This document shows positions 14,226 to 19,703 of a stretch of 20,039 nt of DNA, piece after piece. Position numbers and translations under genes: made by a program. Under the pieces are notes generated by a model. The model did no database searches. It saw nothing but the letters and a program-made list of their open reading frames with translations, and was not told where the DNA came from. Each line of letters begins with the position of its first letter. The first letter of the stretch is position 1. The DNA lies in the IMG/VR virus record IMGVR_UViG_3300042383_000326, positions 1 to 20,039 of that record; one strand, given 5' to 3'. This DNA is from a virus.

Positions 14226-15122
14226 TTACTGCGCCTCGCGCACTTCGTAGCGAAGTCTACGCGCTGGTGTTCCGTTGACCCGAGCATGATCCATGTAGAA
14301 CCGCAGCCAGAGCGCACCCTTGGGCTTCGGCGGCATGCCCTTCTCGACGGCCCAACCATTCTGCTCGCTGAACTCGTCCTTGTAGCCTGGGCTGCGTACG
14401 TGCATCACTCGGTCGAGATACGGGCGACCGTGAAGGGACAGACGCGCACGCTGGATAGGCATAATCCACTCGTCGTGCGTGTGGCCTGTCCAGATGATGT
14501 CGGCATCGGGCAGGTACACCGCCATGCGTGCGGTCTGGATCGTGCCTCGAGTAACCGGACCGCCGCCACCGTACCCGTGGTGCATGTACATGACAATGCT
14601 GTTGCCCACCACCTGGCGCCTGTCCTTTTGCCGCACGAGGAACCGAACCCAGTTCGCGTAGCTGCCGGCGTGTGCTGGGCATTGCGGATTGCGAGCCTTT
14701 GCCGCCTCAACCAGACGCTCGTTCATGTCCGTTTCGTGACGGCGCTTTACGGCAGTTTCGTGATTGCCTGGAGCAAAGATCATCGCCATGTCGGCGTGCG
14801 GAGCGATGTAATCGGCTGTCGTTCGGATCACGGTGTCGAGGTACTTGCCGTGCTGATGCTCTGGCCGGCAGGCGCTGGTGTCGCTACGCGGATCCCACTT
14901 CCCCTGCATCAAACACAGGAAGTCACCATTAGACATCCAGTATGCACCGCGCTCGCGGCACTGCCGCATGTGCTTCTCGAACATGCTGCGGTCGGCGTGC
15001 GCGTTGTCGATGTGAGCGTCGGATACCAGCAGGAAGTACTGCTCCCATCCCGCACTCAACGAATCACCGTTCATCTCCACAGTGAAGGAACCAGGCTGAT
15101 GCTGGATGATGGTCGCGCTCAT
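14226..15122 (-). CDS. calcineurin-like metallophosphoesterase
   Basis: The 298 residues carry the full metal-binding set of the family: D35-A-H37 (VSDAHID), N65-G-D67 (SNGDFL), G119-N-H-E122 (APGNHET), H181/H182 (MYMHHGYG) and G213-H-T-H216 (TGHTHDEW). It should hydrolyse a phosphoester using two metal ions; the substrate cannot be read. Relatives include lambda phosphatase and phage proteins of unknown role. The ATG overlaps the stop of the fibre-like gene (ATGA), so the two are made together, which is unusual for a free enzyme and hints at a late or virion-linked function. High confidence in family, low for role. Confidence 0.88.
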   Translation of the reverse strand: MSATIIQHQPGSFTVEMNGDSLSAGWEQYFLLVSDAHIDNAHADRSMFEKHMRQCRERGAYWMSNGDFLCLMQGKWDPRSDTSACRPEHQHGKYLDTVIRTTADYIAPHADMAMIFAPGNHETAVKRRHETDMNERLVEAAKARNPQCPAHAGSYANWVRFLVRQKDRRQVVGNSIVMYMHHGYGGGGPVTRGTIQTARMAVYLPDADIIWTGHTHDEWIMPIQRARLSLHGRPYLDRVMHVRSPGYKDEFSEQNGWAVEKGMPPKPKGALWLRFYMDHARVNGTPARRLRYEVREAQ

Positions 15123-15811
15123 GCCAGTTTGATCGCGTTGAGTTGCGTGGCATTGTTTCCGCTGCCGTTTGTTGCTGTCGCAGCTTTCAACAATTCGGAA
15201 ACTGATCCAACAGACGTTGCGGCCTGTAGATAAATCGTCGTTGTTGATGCGACAACAACAGTCGCTGCAACAAACAAGTTCGCGCTGTTCGGATTGACGC
15301 TCGGGTGATATTCCGAGGTGCTGGCGTAGTGGTTGGTCTTGTTCGTGATGCGCAGAAACCTAGTTGCTGCGGTCGTAGTGGCTCTGTTGTAAGTGGCATG
15401 CGCCAACACCAACCAGGTTCCAGCTGACAGGGAAATGCTTGGCCCGTCGTACCATTGATTGTTGACGCTCAACGCAACGTCTGAAGTTAGTGCTGCCGTG
15501 GAATTCGTGATTGCCCCAGCAGCCGGCGTCGTTGCAGCCCACGCAGATCCGTTCCACGCGATGACCTGACCGCTTGTGGCTCCGGATTGTGTCAGCTCGG
15601 TGATGCCGTGCGTGTGCGCATCGGGACGCCTGGAATCACTAAGTCGCGCATCGTCGCCGGCACACACTGTGGTGTTTGTCGTTCCGACAGGGAGGAGAGC
15701 GACACCTAGTTTCCCAGTGATGTCCGATGCATCATGCGTATGCCGACGCGAAGCTTTGTTTGCTAGTTCGCGTGCGATGCGTGGAACTGTGCGCAGGTCA
15801 CGATCAGGCAC
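15119..15811 (-). CDS. fibre-like tail protein with HTH-rich repeats and C-terminal jelly-roll-like domain
   Basis: This 230-residue protein has a short helical start and then repeats typical of phage fibres: KASRRHTHDASDITGKLG, TVCAGDDARLSDSRRPDAHT HGITEL and SGQVIAWNGSAWA. The last ~130 residues are beta-rich, with segments such as SAGTWLVLAHATYNRATTTA and STTTIYLQAATSVGSVSELL, resembling C1q-like jelly-roll tips that touch the receptor. The start is GTG at 15811; an in-frame stop lies four codons upstream, so no longer form exists, and the Shine-Dalgarno is poor. The region is lower in G+C than most of the window. It is shorter than usual tail fibres and may be a tip or accessory fibre. 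Confidence 0.75.
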   Translation of the reverse strand: MPDRDLRTVPRIARELANKASRRHTHDASDITGKLGVALLPVGTTNTTVCAGDDARLSDSRRPDAHTHGITELTQSGATSGQVIAWNGSAWAATTPAAGAITNSTAALTSDVALSVNNQWYDGPSISLSAGTWLVLAHATYNRATTTAATRFLRITNKTNHYASTSEYHPSVNPNSANLFVAATVVVASTTTIYLQAATSVGSVSELLKAATATNGSGNNATQLNAIKLA

Positions 15812-15885
15812 GACATCAGATTACGGACCCAAATAATGCAAACGGCTACAACCAAAAAAATTGGCAAATGCTCATGTTGACCCAC

Positions 15886-15914
15886 TTGACGCACGATATA
15901 CAGGGCTGTATAGT
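15886..15914 (+). promoter_or_regulatory. strong rightward early promoter
   Basis: TTGACG (15886-15891), a 17-base spacer and TATAGT (15909-15914) form a near-consensus sigma-70 promoter; a second TTGAC copy lies 9 bases upstream. Transcription should start near 15921, about 30 bases before the first gene at 15951. It lies in the divergent gap between the leftward fibre gene and the rightward operon. Confidence 0.75.
15897..15912. promoter_or_regulatory. operator-like palindrome TATACAGGGCTGTATA
   Basis: TATACAG-GG-CTGTATA is a perfect 7-bp inverted repeat covering the spacer and most of the -10 of the early promoter, so a bound dimer would block RNA polymerase. A 13/16-identical site is at 19644-19659, and a related palindrome is at 12811-12827. 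Confidence 0.6.
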
Positions 15915-15925
15915 CCACCCGGCCA

Positions 15926-15953
15926 CATGACGTGGCAGAAAGAGGATGACATG
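15926..15953 (+). repeat. 28-bp leader repeat, copy 1
   Basis: This stretch, including the Shine-Dalgarno AGAGGA and the ATG at 15951, is repeated at 16156-16183 with one difference (T to C at the ninth base). Each copy precedes one of two paralogous genes. Confidence 0.9.
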
Positions 15954-16160
15954 TGGGAATCCACACCAACCATGAAGTGCTTCACCGTGACCGATGCCGA
16001 ACGCAAGTCCGACATTGTGGCCATCATCAGGATCTACAGCCCACGCTTGGGATGGCGATGGGGCGCGGAGGGTTATGCCGGCTGGCAGTTTGCGAACACC
16101 CGCAGCGAATCCGTCAGCAAGGCGATTCCTTGGTACCGCAAGACCACCAACGCCGCATGA
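15951..16160 (+). CDS. small early protein, paralog 1
   Basis: The ATG at 15951 is chosen because AGAGGA lies 5 bases upstream and the promoter starts transcription near 15921; an ATG at 15927 in the same frame has no ribosome site. The 69 residues begin MWESTPTMKCFTVTDAERKS and contain WRWGAEGYAGWQFANTRSES. It aligns with the next gene product (FTVTDAER versus LDVTSAER; a central Trp-rich strand; SVSKAIPWYRKT versus AVTSAVAKFRTS), so the two are paralogs. Function is unknown; first place in the early operon and small size suit a host-takeover or regulatory protein. Stop to next start is 20 bases. Confidence 0.72.
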   Translation: MWESTPTMKCFTVTDAERKSDIVAIIRIYSPRLGWRWGAEGYAGWQFANTRSESVSKAIPWYRKTTNAA

Positions 16161-16183
16161 CGCGGCAGAAAGAGGATGACATG
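16156..16183 (+). repeat. 28-bp leader repeat, copy 2
   Basis: Second copy of the sequence at 15926-15953 (27 of 28 bases the same). It includes the stop of paralog 1, the Shine-Dalgarno AGAGGA and the ATG of paralog 2, and so marks the joint of a tandem duplication of leader plus gene. Confidence 0.9.
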
Positions 16184-16465
16184 CACCACTCAACCTTCAA
16201 GTTTCTTGATGTCACCAGCGCCGAGCGTGACGCTGGTATCCGGTCTGTCCTGACTTGCAAGCCAGACGGCAAGCCTAATTGGATTGCCGAGATTTCCCCT
16301 GCCGTGTGGGGTTGTGGGTTCACCCGACGCGAGGCGGTCACGTCTGCAGTTGCCAAGTTCCGCACATCCGTCGCCGCCGAGGCCAACGACGAGCCCGACC
16401 CCGACTACGGCGGTGCGATGGACTCGACCGGACATATCCACTCCGACGCCGAAGGGGGGCTGTGA
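16181..16465 (+). CDS. small early protein, paralog 2
   Basis: The 94 residues start MHHSTFKFLDVTSAERDAGI, then KPNWIAEISPAVWGCGFTRR EAVTSAVAKFRTS. The core lines up with the preceding 69-residue protein, with an added acidic C-terminal tail (ANDEPDPDYGGAMDSTGHIH). The fold may be a short double-stranded-RNA-binding-like or HicB-like beta-beta-alpha unit (W...ISP..WG.GFTRREAV..A), but this is tentative and no toxin partner is seen. The start has AGAGGA 5 bases upstream. The stop overlaps the next start by one base (TGATG). Confidence 0.72.
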   Translation: MHHSTFKFLDVTSAERDAGIRSVLTCKPDGKPNWIAEISPAVWGCGFTRREAVTSAVAKFRTSVAAEANDEPDPDYGGAMDSTGHIHSDAEGGL

Positions 16466-16779
16466 TGAACAGCCTTCCACTGTTCGACATCGTTGAGGCA
16501 GCACGTCGGCGTGATGCCGGCATGTCGCTGGCCGCGCAAACCCGTGAGCTCCTGATGACGCAGGCACGCCTGTTCGCCCACGAGTACGCAGCACAGCACG
16601 GCACCGTGACCGCCGATGACGTGGCGGCGCTCATGGCCGCAGCCGGCCTGAACTACGCTGACCTAGGCAATGCCGCAGGCAGCGTGTTCCGTGAGGGATT
16701 CGTCTGGACTGGCGACGTTCGCCAGTCTGCTCGCGTCAGCACTCACCGCCGCCTTGTGCGAGTTTGGAGGATCGCGTGA
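16465..16779 (+). CDS. small phage protein, possible winged-helix type
   Basis: 104 residues: MNSLPLFDIVEAARRRDAGM, a helix with LLMTQARLFAHEYAAQHGTV, TADDVAALMAAAGLNYADLG, and an ending VSTHRRLVRVWRIA. The order helix, TVTADDV helix, GNAAGSVF, W..TG, then a final strand RVSTHRRLVRVWR is a pattern of small phage proteins resembling winged-helix domains, in which a H/RxRPVRVW-like strand ends the wing. DNA binding in replication is a reasonable guess, not shown. A G-rich ribosome site (GAAGGGGGG) precedes the ATG. Joined to its neighbours by TGATG before and GTGA after. Confidence 0.7.
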   Translation: MNSLPLFDIVEAARRRDAGMSLAAQTRELLMTQARLFAHEYAAQHGTVTADDVAALMAAAGLNYADLGNAAGSVFREGFVWTGDVRQSARVSTHRRLVRVWRIA

Positions 16780-17096
16780 TTACCGAGCACACAATCGACC
16801 TCGATTTAGATTGGCTGGAACACGACAACGTCAAGGCTATTGAGTTCGTGCAGGAAAACCACGTCGTCGGCATCATTACCGCTCACTGGTTTGAGGAGTC
16901 GTATGAGCAATTCGACCAGCACGGCAATTCCTACCCGTCAAATGCGTGGGGTTTGTTGACTTGGACGCTCGATGGCGTTCTCGTCAACGGACACCAGATG
17001 CACATGCCTGACCTGCCCGCAGGCATCACGGCTGCGTTCGACGCTCACGGGTGCGTGAAGGAACTGATGCGAGAACAACCGAGGGGTACCCGATGA
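16776..17096 (+). CDS. small early-operon protein, unknown function
   Basis: The GTG at 16776 is preferred to the TTG at 16764 because GGAGG (16766-16770) lies 5 bases upstream; the product is 106 residues. It begins MITEHTIDLDLDWLEHDNVK and continues AIEFVQENHVVGIITAHWFE and NAWGLLTWTLDGVLVNGHQM. The composition is ordered (many Trp, His, hydrophobic strands) but matches no family I recognise. Overlaps are GTGA with the previous gene and ATGA with the next, so it is translated as part of a chain. Confidence 0.65.
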   Translation: MITEHTIDLDLDWLEHDNVKAIEFVQENHVVGIITAHWFEESYEQFDQHGNSYPSNAWGLLTWTLDGVLVNGHQMHMPDLPAGITAAFDAHGCVKELMREQPRGTR

Positions 17097-17509
17097 TCGC
17101 ATCCATAATTGCCGCCGTGCTGGTCGTGCCTCCGCCTGCCGGCACGGATGTCAACCGCATCCTGACCGCCATCGCAGCCGTCGAAACAGGCGGCAAGCGT
17201 CAGCCTGACCGCGCTGTCGGTGACAACGGGAAGGCGCTTGGTCGTTTCCAGATTTGGGAGGTGTACTGGGAAGACGCTTGCGAGTACGACAAGTCGCTTC
17301 GTTTGCGCCAGTACACCGACGTCACCGACCCTGAATACGCCAGGCGCGTAGTCATCGCCTACCTCTCGCGCTACGCGCAGGACTGGTCGATTGACACGGT
17401 GGCACGCATCCACAACGGAGGGCCACGGGGCGCAACTGGGAAGCGCCGGAGAGCCACGGACGGCTACGCGGCCAAGGCCGCAAAGGAGTATGACCGTGGG
17501 AGCACTTGA
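17093..17509 (+). CDS. lysozyme/transglycosylase-like protein with N-terminal hydrophobic segment (candidate endolysin)
   Basis: The ATG at 17093 overlaps the previous stop (ATGA) and has GAGGGG 6 bases upstream; 138 residues. Residues 2-12 are hydrophobic (IASIIAAVLVV), like a short signal or signal-arrest-release segment. Then come ILTAIAAVETGGKRQPDRAV and GDNGKALGRFQIWEVYWEDA, the lysozyme-superfamily pattern with a catalytic Glu (E31) before GG and a G(x)FQI strand. Near the end is TVARIHNGGPRGATGKRRRA, with the NGGP-type motif of related phage lysozyme-like proteins. It should cleave the glycan strands of peptidoglycan. No holin is evident beside it, and its place in an early operon is unusual. 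Confidence 0.75.
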   Translation: MIASIIAAVLVVPPPAGTDVNRILTAIAAVETGGKRQPDRAVGDNGKALGRFQIWEVYWEDACEYDKSLRLRQYTDVTDPEYARRVVIAYLSRYAQDWSIDTVARIHNGGPRGATGKRRRATDGYAAKAAKEYDRGST

Positions 17510-17690
17510 AAAACAACTGAAGGAACGCCTGCGGAAGGCAGCCGTTGACTTCCCTCGCAATCGGATTGACCCGTGGATGGACGAGTTGCTTACCGCTGCG
17601 GTAACTCGTATCGAAGACCTTGAGCAGCACAATCAAATCCTGCAACGCAGGATCATGGAGATGCGCGATGAGCTACGAACCAAAGCCTGA
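17496..17690 (+). CDS. small coiled-coil protein, unknown function
   Basis: The GTG at 17496 is preferred because AAGGAG (17483-17488) lies 7 bases before it; the ATG at 17490 is only 1 base from that site. The 64 residues read GALEKQLKERLRKAAVDFPR, then DPWMDELLTAAVTRIEDLEQ HNQILQRRIMEMRDELRTKA, a long amphipathic helix with heptad spacing, so probably a coiled-coil dimer. In lytic cassettes small proteins after a lysozyme can be spanins or holins, but no membrane segment or lipobox is present, which argues against both. It overlaps the lysozyme-like gene by 14 bases. Confidence 0.62.
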   Translation: MGALEKQLKERLRKAAVDFPRNRIDPWMDELLTAAVTRIEDLEQHNQILQRRIMEMRDELRTKA

Positions 17691-17925
17691 CACCGGAGCG
17701 ATGTTCCAGAACCGCAAGCAGCACGACCGCCAGCCTGATTGGCGCGGGAACTGCATGGTCAATGGAGTGGTCATGGAGATCGCCGCTTGGACGAAGACCA
17801 CGAGCAAGGGCACTGAGATGCTTTCGCTGAAGTTCAGCCTGCCGCGTGAGCGCGAGGATGCACCAGCAGCGCCGGCCAAGCAGGCTAATCACCGTCCGCT
17901 CCCCGATACCGACATCCCGTTCTGA
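17668..17925 (+). CDS. small protein with SSB-like acidic C-terminal tip
   Basis: The ATG at 17668 has GGAG 7 bases upstream; 85 residues. The body (MFQNRKQHDRQPDWRGNCMV, NGVVMEIAAWTKTTSKGTEM LSLKF) follows a pattern of small phage proteins with a beta-barrel-like core (F.N..K....PDWRG......G......AW.K.....G...LSLKF). The end is PDTDIPF, almost the DDDIPF tip by which bacterial SSB recruits replication and repair enzymes. It may bind single-stranded DNA or mimic SSB to draw host enzymes. It lies in the same operon as RusA and before ERF, which supports a DNA-processing role. The pattern is clear, the role is inferred. Confidence 0.68.
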   Translation: MSYEPKPDTGAMFQNRKQHDRQPDWRGNCMVNGVVMEIAAWTKTTSKGTEMLSLKFSLPREREDAPAAPAKQANHRPLPDTDIPF

Positions 17926-17933
17926 GGAACCAC

Positions 17934-18362
17934 ATGGCAAACGAAACCAAAGAACCAATCGCGGCACTAGCCGAGTTGTTGGGCGTTGGCGAATACACCG
18001 AGGTCAACAGTATTGCAACAGAGGCCATCGGCGAGATTGAGGAGTTGCGAGCCAGCATGGATATGCCTGGCGAAGAACGCATGCTGCGACTGCTACGACG
18101 TGTCAACGACCGAGACGAACAACAGTGCGCCGAATATGCGGACTGGCTCACCAAGCGCGACATGGGAGAACGTGACGGATTCGCAAGGAACAAGGTGCTG
18201 AACCGCACTATGGCAATCGTTGAGGGAGTGCTGTGCAACTACGACAAGGTTGTCGATGGACACGGGAACACTCACGACATGTTTGACGAGCGGTCGAACA
18301 TCTGCGACAAGATCCGCAAGGAGTTCAATCGTGTGTTCTGGAAACGGGAGGACGCCAAGTGA
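17934..18362 (+). CDS. acidic early-operon protein, unknown function
   Basis: 142 residues from an ATG with GAGG 6 bases upstream: MANETKEPIAALAELLGVGE, then EERMLRLLRRVNDRDEQQCA, FARNKVLNRTMAIVEGVLCN and a C-terminal DKIRKEFNRVFWKREDAK. It is predicted to be mostly helical and acidic. I do not recognise a family. The stop overlaps the next gene's GTG (GTGA). Coding is supported by ribosome site and gene packing. Confidence 0.62.
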   Translation: MANETKEPIAALAELLGVGEYTEVNSIATEAIGEIEELRASMDMPGEERMLRLLRRVNDRDEQQCAEYADWLTKRDMGERDGFARNKVLNRTMAIVEGVLCNYDKVVDGHGNTHDMFDERSNICDKIRKEFNRVFWKREDAK

Positions 18363-18643
18363 ACGACAATGACATCGTTGAGCGGATGCGGTTCTGGAGC
18401 CAGACGCGGAACAACAACCCAACCGCATGGAACATTGACTGCGCATACGCTGCCGACACCATCGACCGTCTCCGCGCCGAGCGCGACGAGGCGCGCAGAG
18501 AGGTGTCGGTTCTTCGCCCGTGCGTCTGTCTCGGAGCGCAGACCGCACACGAGTACGCCAAGCAGCGCGGCTGGGATTGTTTTGAAATAACCATGTGCAA
18601 GGAGGCACAAAATGACCTTGAGGCAGACACGCATCCCGGCTGA
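18359..18643 (+). CDS. small early-operon protein with helical 'AAD.I..LRAERDE' segment
   Basis: The GTG at 18359 has GGGAGG 7 bases upstream and overlaps the previous stop; 94 residues. It starts MNDNDIVERMRFWSQTRNNN and has IDCAYAADTIDRLRAERDEA, a pattern very common in small phage proteins (multiple units of AADEIERLRAE type) whose function is unknown; this part should form a coiled coil. The remaining sequence has three Cys (VLRPCVCLG; WDCFEITMC) that could bind metal. The end overlaps the CsrA-like gene by 32 bases. Confidence 0.65.
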   Translation: MNDNDIVERMRFWSQTRNNNPTAWNIDCAYAADTIDRLRAERDEARREVSVLRPCVCLGAQTAHEYAKQRGWDCFEITMCKEAQNDLEADTHPG

Positions 18644-18839
18644 CTTTGGCACCGTGGTCCTGACGCTGAAGGGTGGGGAAAGCGCCATCCTGACGCTCGA
18701 GGACAAGGTTGTCGCCGTGTTCAGACCGAGCAGCAAGAAGGCGACCAAGGTTCGCGTTAGCGCACCAATGCAAATAGCTATCTGGCGCACCACTATCATT
18801 GAGGACGATGATGCACGACGATCTGATGCGCCGGATTGA
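18612..18839 (+). CDS. CsrA-like RNA-binding protein
   Basis: 75 residues from an ATG with a perfect AAGGAGG about 6 bases upstream. After a 14-residue start, VLTLKGGESAILTLEDKVVA, a variable loop, and KVRVSAPMQIAIWRTTIIED line up with the CsrA plan (LILTR.VGE.L.I...V.V........VRIGV.AP..V.V.R.EI). The Arg in IWRTTII corresponds to the RNA-contacting Arg44 of E. coli CsrA, and the VR...AP segment is kept. CsrA dimers bind GGA in mRNA leaders and block translation. A phage version could redirect host messages. Similarity is by eye and partial: the glycine-rich loop differs and the N-terminus is longer, so this call is moderate. Confidence 0.55.
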   Translation: MTLRQTRIPADFGTVVLTLKGGESAILTLEDKVVAVFRPSSKKATKVRVSAPMQIAIWRTTIIEDDDARRSDAPD

Positions 18840-19050
18840 TTCGTACCTCGCCGGAAACGCGCCGGACCTGGACGGTGTCACGTTAGTGCGAGAGTGCCGT
18901 ACTGCCTTGGCTTTGCGGACGCTACAGGCAAGCCTGCTCGAGCAACGCATCGAGGATCTGCGTGCATCGCACATGCGTGCCCGCATCGCGCTACAGGATC
19001 TGATGACAAAGCATCAGGACACACTGCGATACATGCACAGGGATACGTGA
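18811..19050 (+). CDS. small helical early-operon protein, unknown function
   Basis: Two ATGs lie at 18808 and 18811; the second has the better distance (6 bases) from GAGG at 18801-18804 and gives 79 residues. MHDDLMRRIDSYLAGNAPDL leads into a long helix (ALRTLQASLLEQRIEDLRAS HMRARIALQDLMTKHQD) with coiled-coil character. No family recognised. It overlaps the CsrA-like gene by 29 bases and joins the next by TGATG. Confidence 0.55.
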   Translation: MHDDLMRRIDSYLAGNAPDLDGVTLVRECRTALALRTLQASLLEQRIEDLRASHMRARIALQDLMTKHQDTLRYMHRDT

Positions 19051-19352
19051 TGCCAGAGACTGACGAGGACATCATCGACCGCATTGATGTCCAGCCGTTC
19101 GTCAGCCCGATCTTGGCCGAGGCACGCGAGGAAATCATCTACCTGCGAAACGAGATGGCGCTCCTCATGCGAGGGTGCAACGAGCTCACGCAAAGACTCC
19201 TGACCTATGAGCGAACGCCTGATCGAATTCACCGTGCCGGGTATGGCAGCACCGCAAGGGAGCAAGCGCTTGGTGCGCCTGCGGAACGGTCGGACGGTGA
19301 TGCTGGACGCATGCCAGCGCCTGAAGTCGTGGAGAGCCGCCGTCGCCTATGA
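19050..19352 (+). CDS. small acidic protein, 3' half overlapping rusA
   Basis: The ATG at 19050 overlaps the previous stop (TGATG). The first ~52 residues look real: MPETDEDIIDRIDVQPFVSP, then ILAEAREEIIYLRNEMALLM, a helical type common in phage early operons. After residue ~53 the frame runs 146 bases into the RusA-like gene, giving Arg/Ala/Pro-rich sequence (HRAGYGSTAREQALGAPAER) of shadow type. Either the natural stop was lost or the overlap is real. I keep the open frame and mark the C-terminal half as doubtful. Confidence 0.5.
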   Translation: MPETDEDIIDRIDVQPFVSPILAEAREEIIYLRNEMALLMRGCNELTQRLLTYERTPDRIHRAGYGSTAREQALGAPAERSDGDAGRMPAPEVVESRRRL

Positions 19353-19638
19353 GGCTGGGCGTGCCTGGGTCGGGCCGCCGGCTGAGGCTGCCTGCACCAT
19401 CAGCGCCGAGTTCGTGTTTGAGCGGCCCAAGAGTCACTGGCGCAAGGCTGGCGAACTAACCAAGACCGCACCGCTGCACCCCGGTAAGCCTGACATAGAC
19501 AAGCTGTGCCGCGCACTGCTAGACGGTCTGACCGGGGTTGTGATGGTCGATGACTCGCAAGTCATTTGGCTGAACGCACATAAGCGTTACGGGTCGCAGT
19601 CAGAAACCTTTGTCACGATTTCCTACGCAGCCCGTTGA
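19207..19638 (+). CDS. RusA-like Holliday junction resolvase
   Basis: 143 residues with the RusA pattern: FTVPGMAAPQGSKRLVRL near the start, KSWRAAVAYEA, then PGKPDIDKLCRALLDGLTGV V with D96, D98 and D106, and MVDDSQVIWL with D115/D116. These Asp residues match the metal-binding active site of RusA, which cuts four-way DNA junctions in phage recombination and removes branches before packaging. The start ATG at 19207 lies within the previous frame and has a weak ribosome site; Met13 is a less likely alternative. It is the last gene of the operon, just before the ERF promoter. Confidence 0.88.
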   Translation: MSERLIEFTVPGMAAPQGSKRLVRLRNGRTVMLDACQRLKSWRAAVAYEAGRAWVGPPAEAACTISAEFVFERPKSHWRKAGELTKTAPLHPGKPDIDKLCRALLDGLTGVVMVDDSQVIWLNAHKRYGSQSETFVTISYAAR

Positions 19639-19663
19639 CAGCGTATAAGGGACTGTATACAGT
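19635..19663 (+). promoter_or_regulatory. rightward promoter for the ERF gene
   Basis: A perfect TTGACA (19635-19640) lies at the end of rusA. TACAGT is at 19658-19663 with a 17-base spacer; TATACA at 19656 is a closer -10 match but only 15 bases away. The region aligns with the promoter at 15886, including the shared operator-like element. The ERF start is 40 bases further on. Confidence 0.6.
19644..19659. promoter_or_regulatory. operator-like site TATAAGGGACTGTATA
   Basis: This 16-base site is 13/16 identical to the palindrome at 15897-15912 and lies in the same position relative to a -35 box. Overlapping it is a perfect 12-bp palindrome ACTGTATACAGT (19652-19663). A regulator that controls the early promoter could bind here as well. 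Confidence 0.5.
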
Positions 19664-19703
19664 TCCCGAGTCGAACGTGGTGTTCGACACATTGAGGATG
19701 CAC

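Noticed and set aside
15119-15811. Diversity-generating retroelement target, because the capsid module resembles BPP-1
   Set aside because: No reverse transcriptase, template repeat or C-type lectin C-terminus was seen in the window.
15851-15864. CCAA-A5-TTGG short hairpin as a terminator
   Set aside because: The stem is only 4 bp and has no T-run on either strand.
16181-16465. HicB-type antitoxin
   Set aside because: The strand-helix pattern is suggestive, but there is no HicA partner and the neighbour is a paralog of the same protein.
17496-17690. Spanin or holin next to the lysozyme-like gene
   Set aside because: The product has no membrane segment, signal peptide or lipobox; it looks like a soluble coiled coil.
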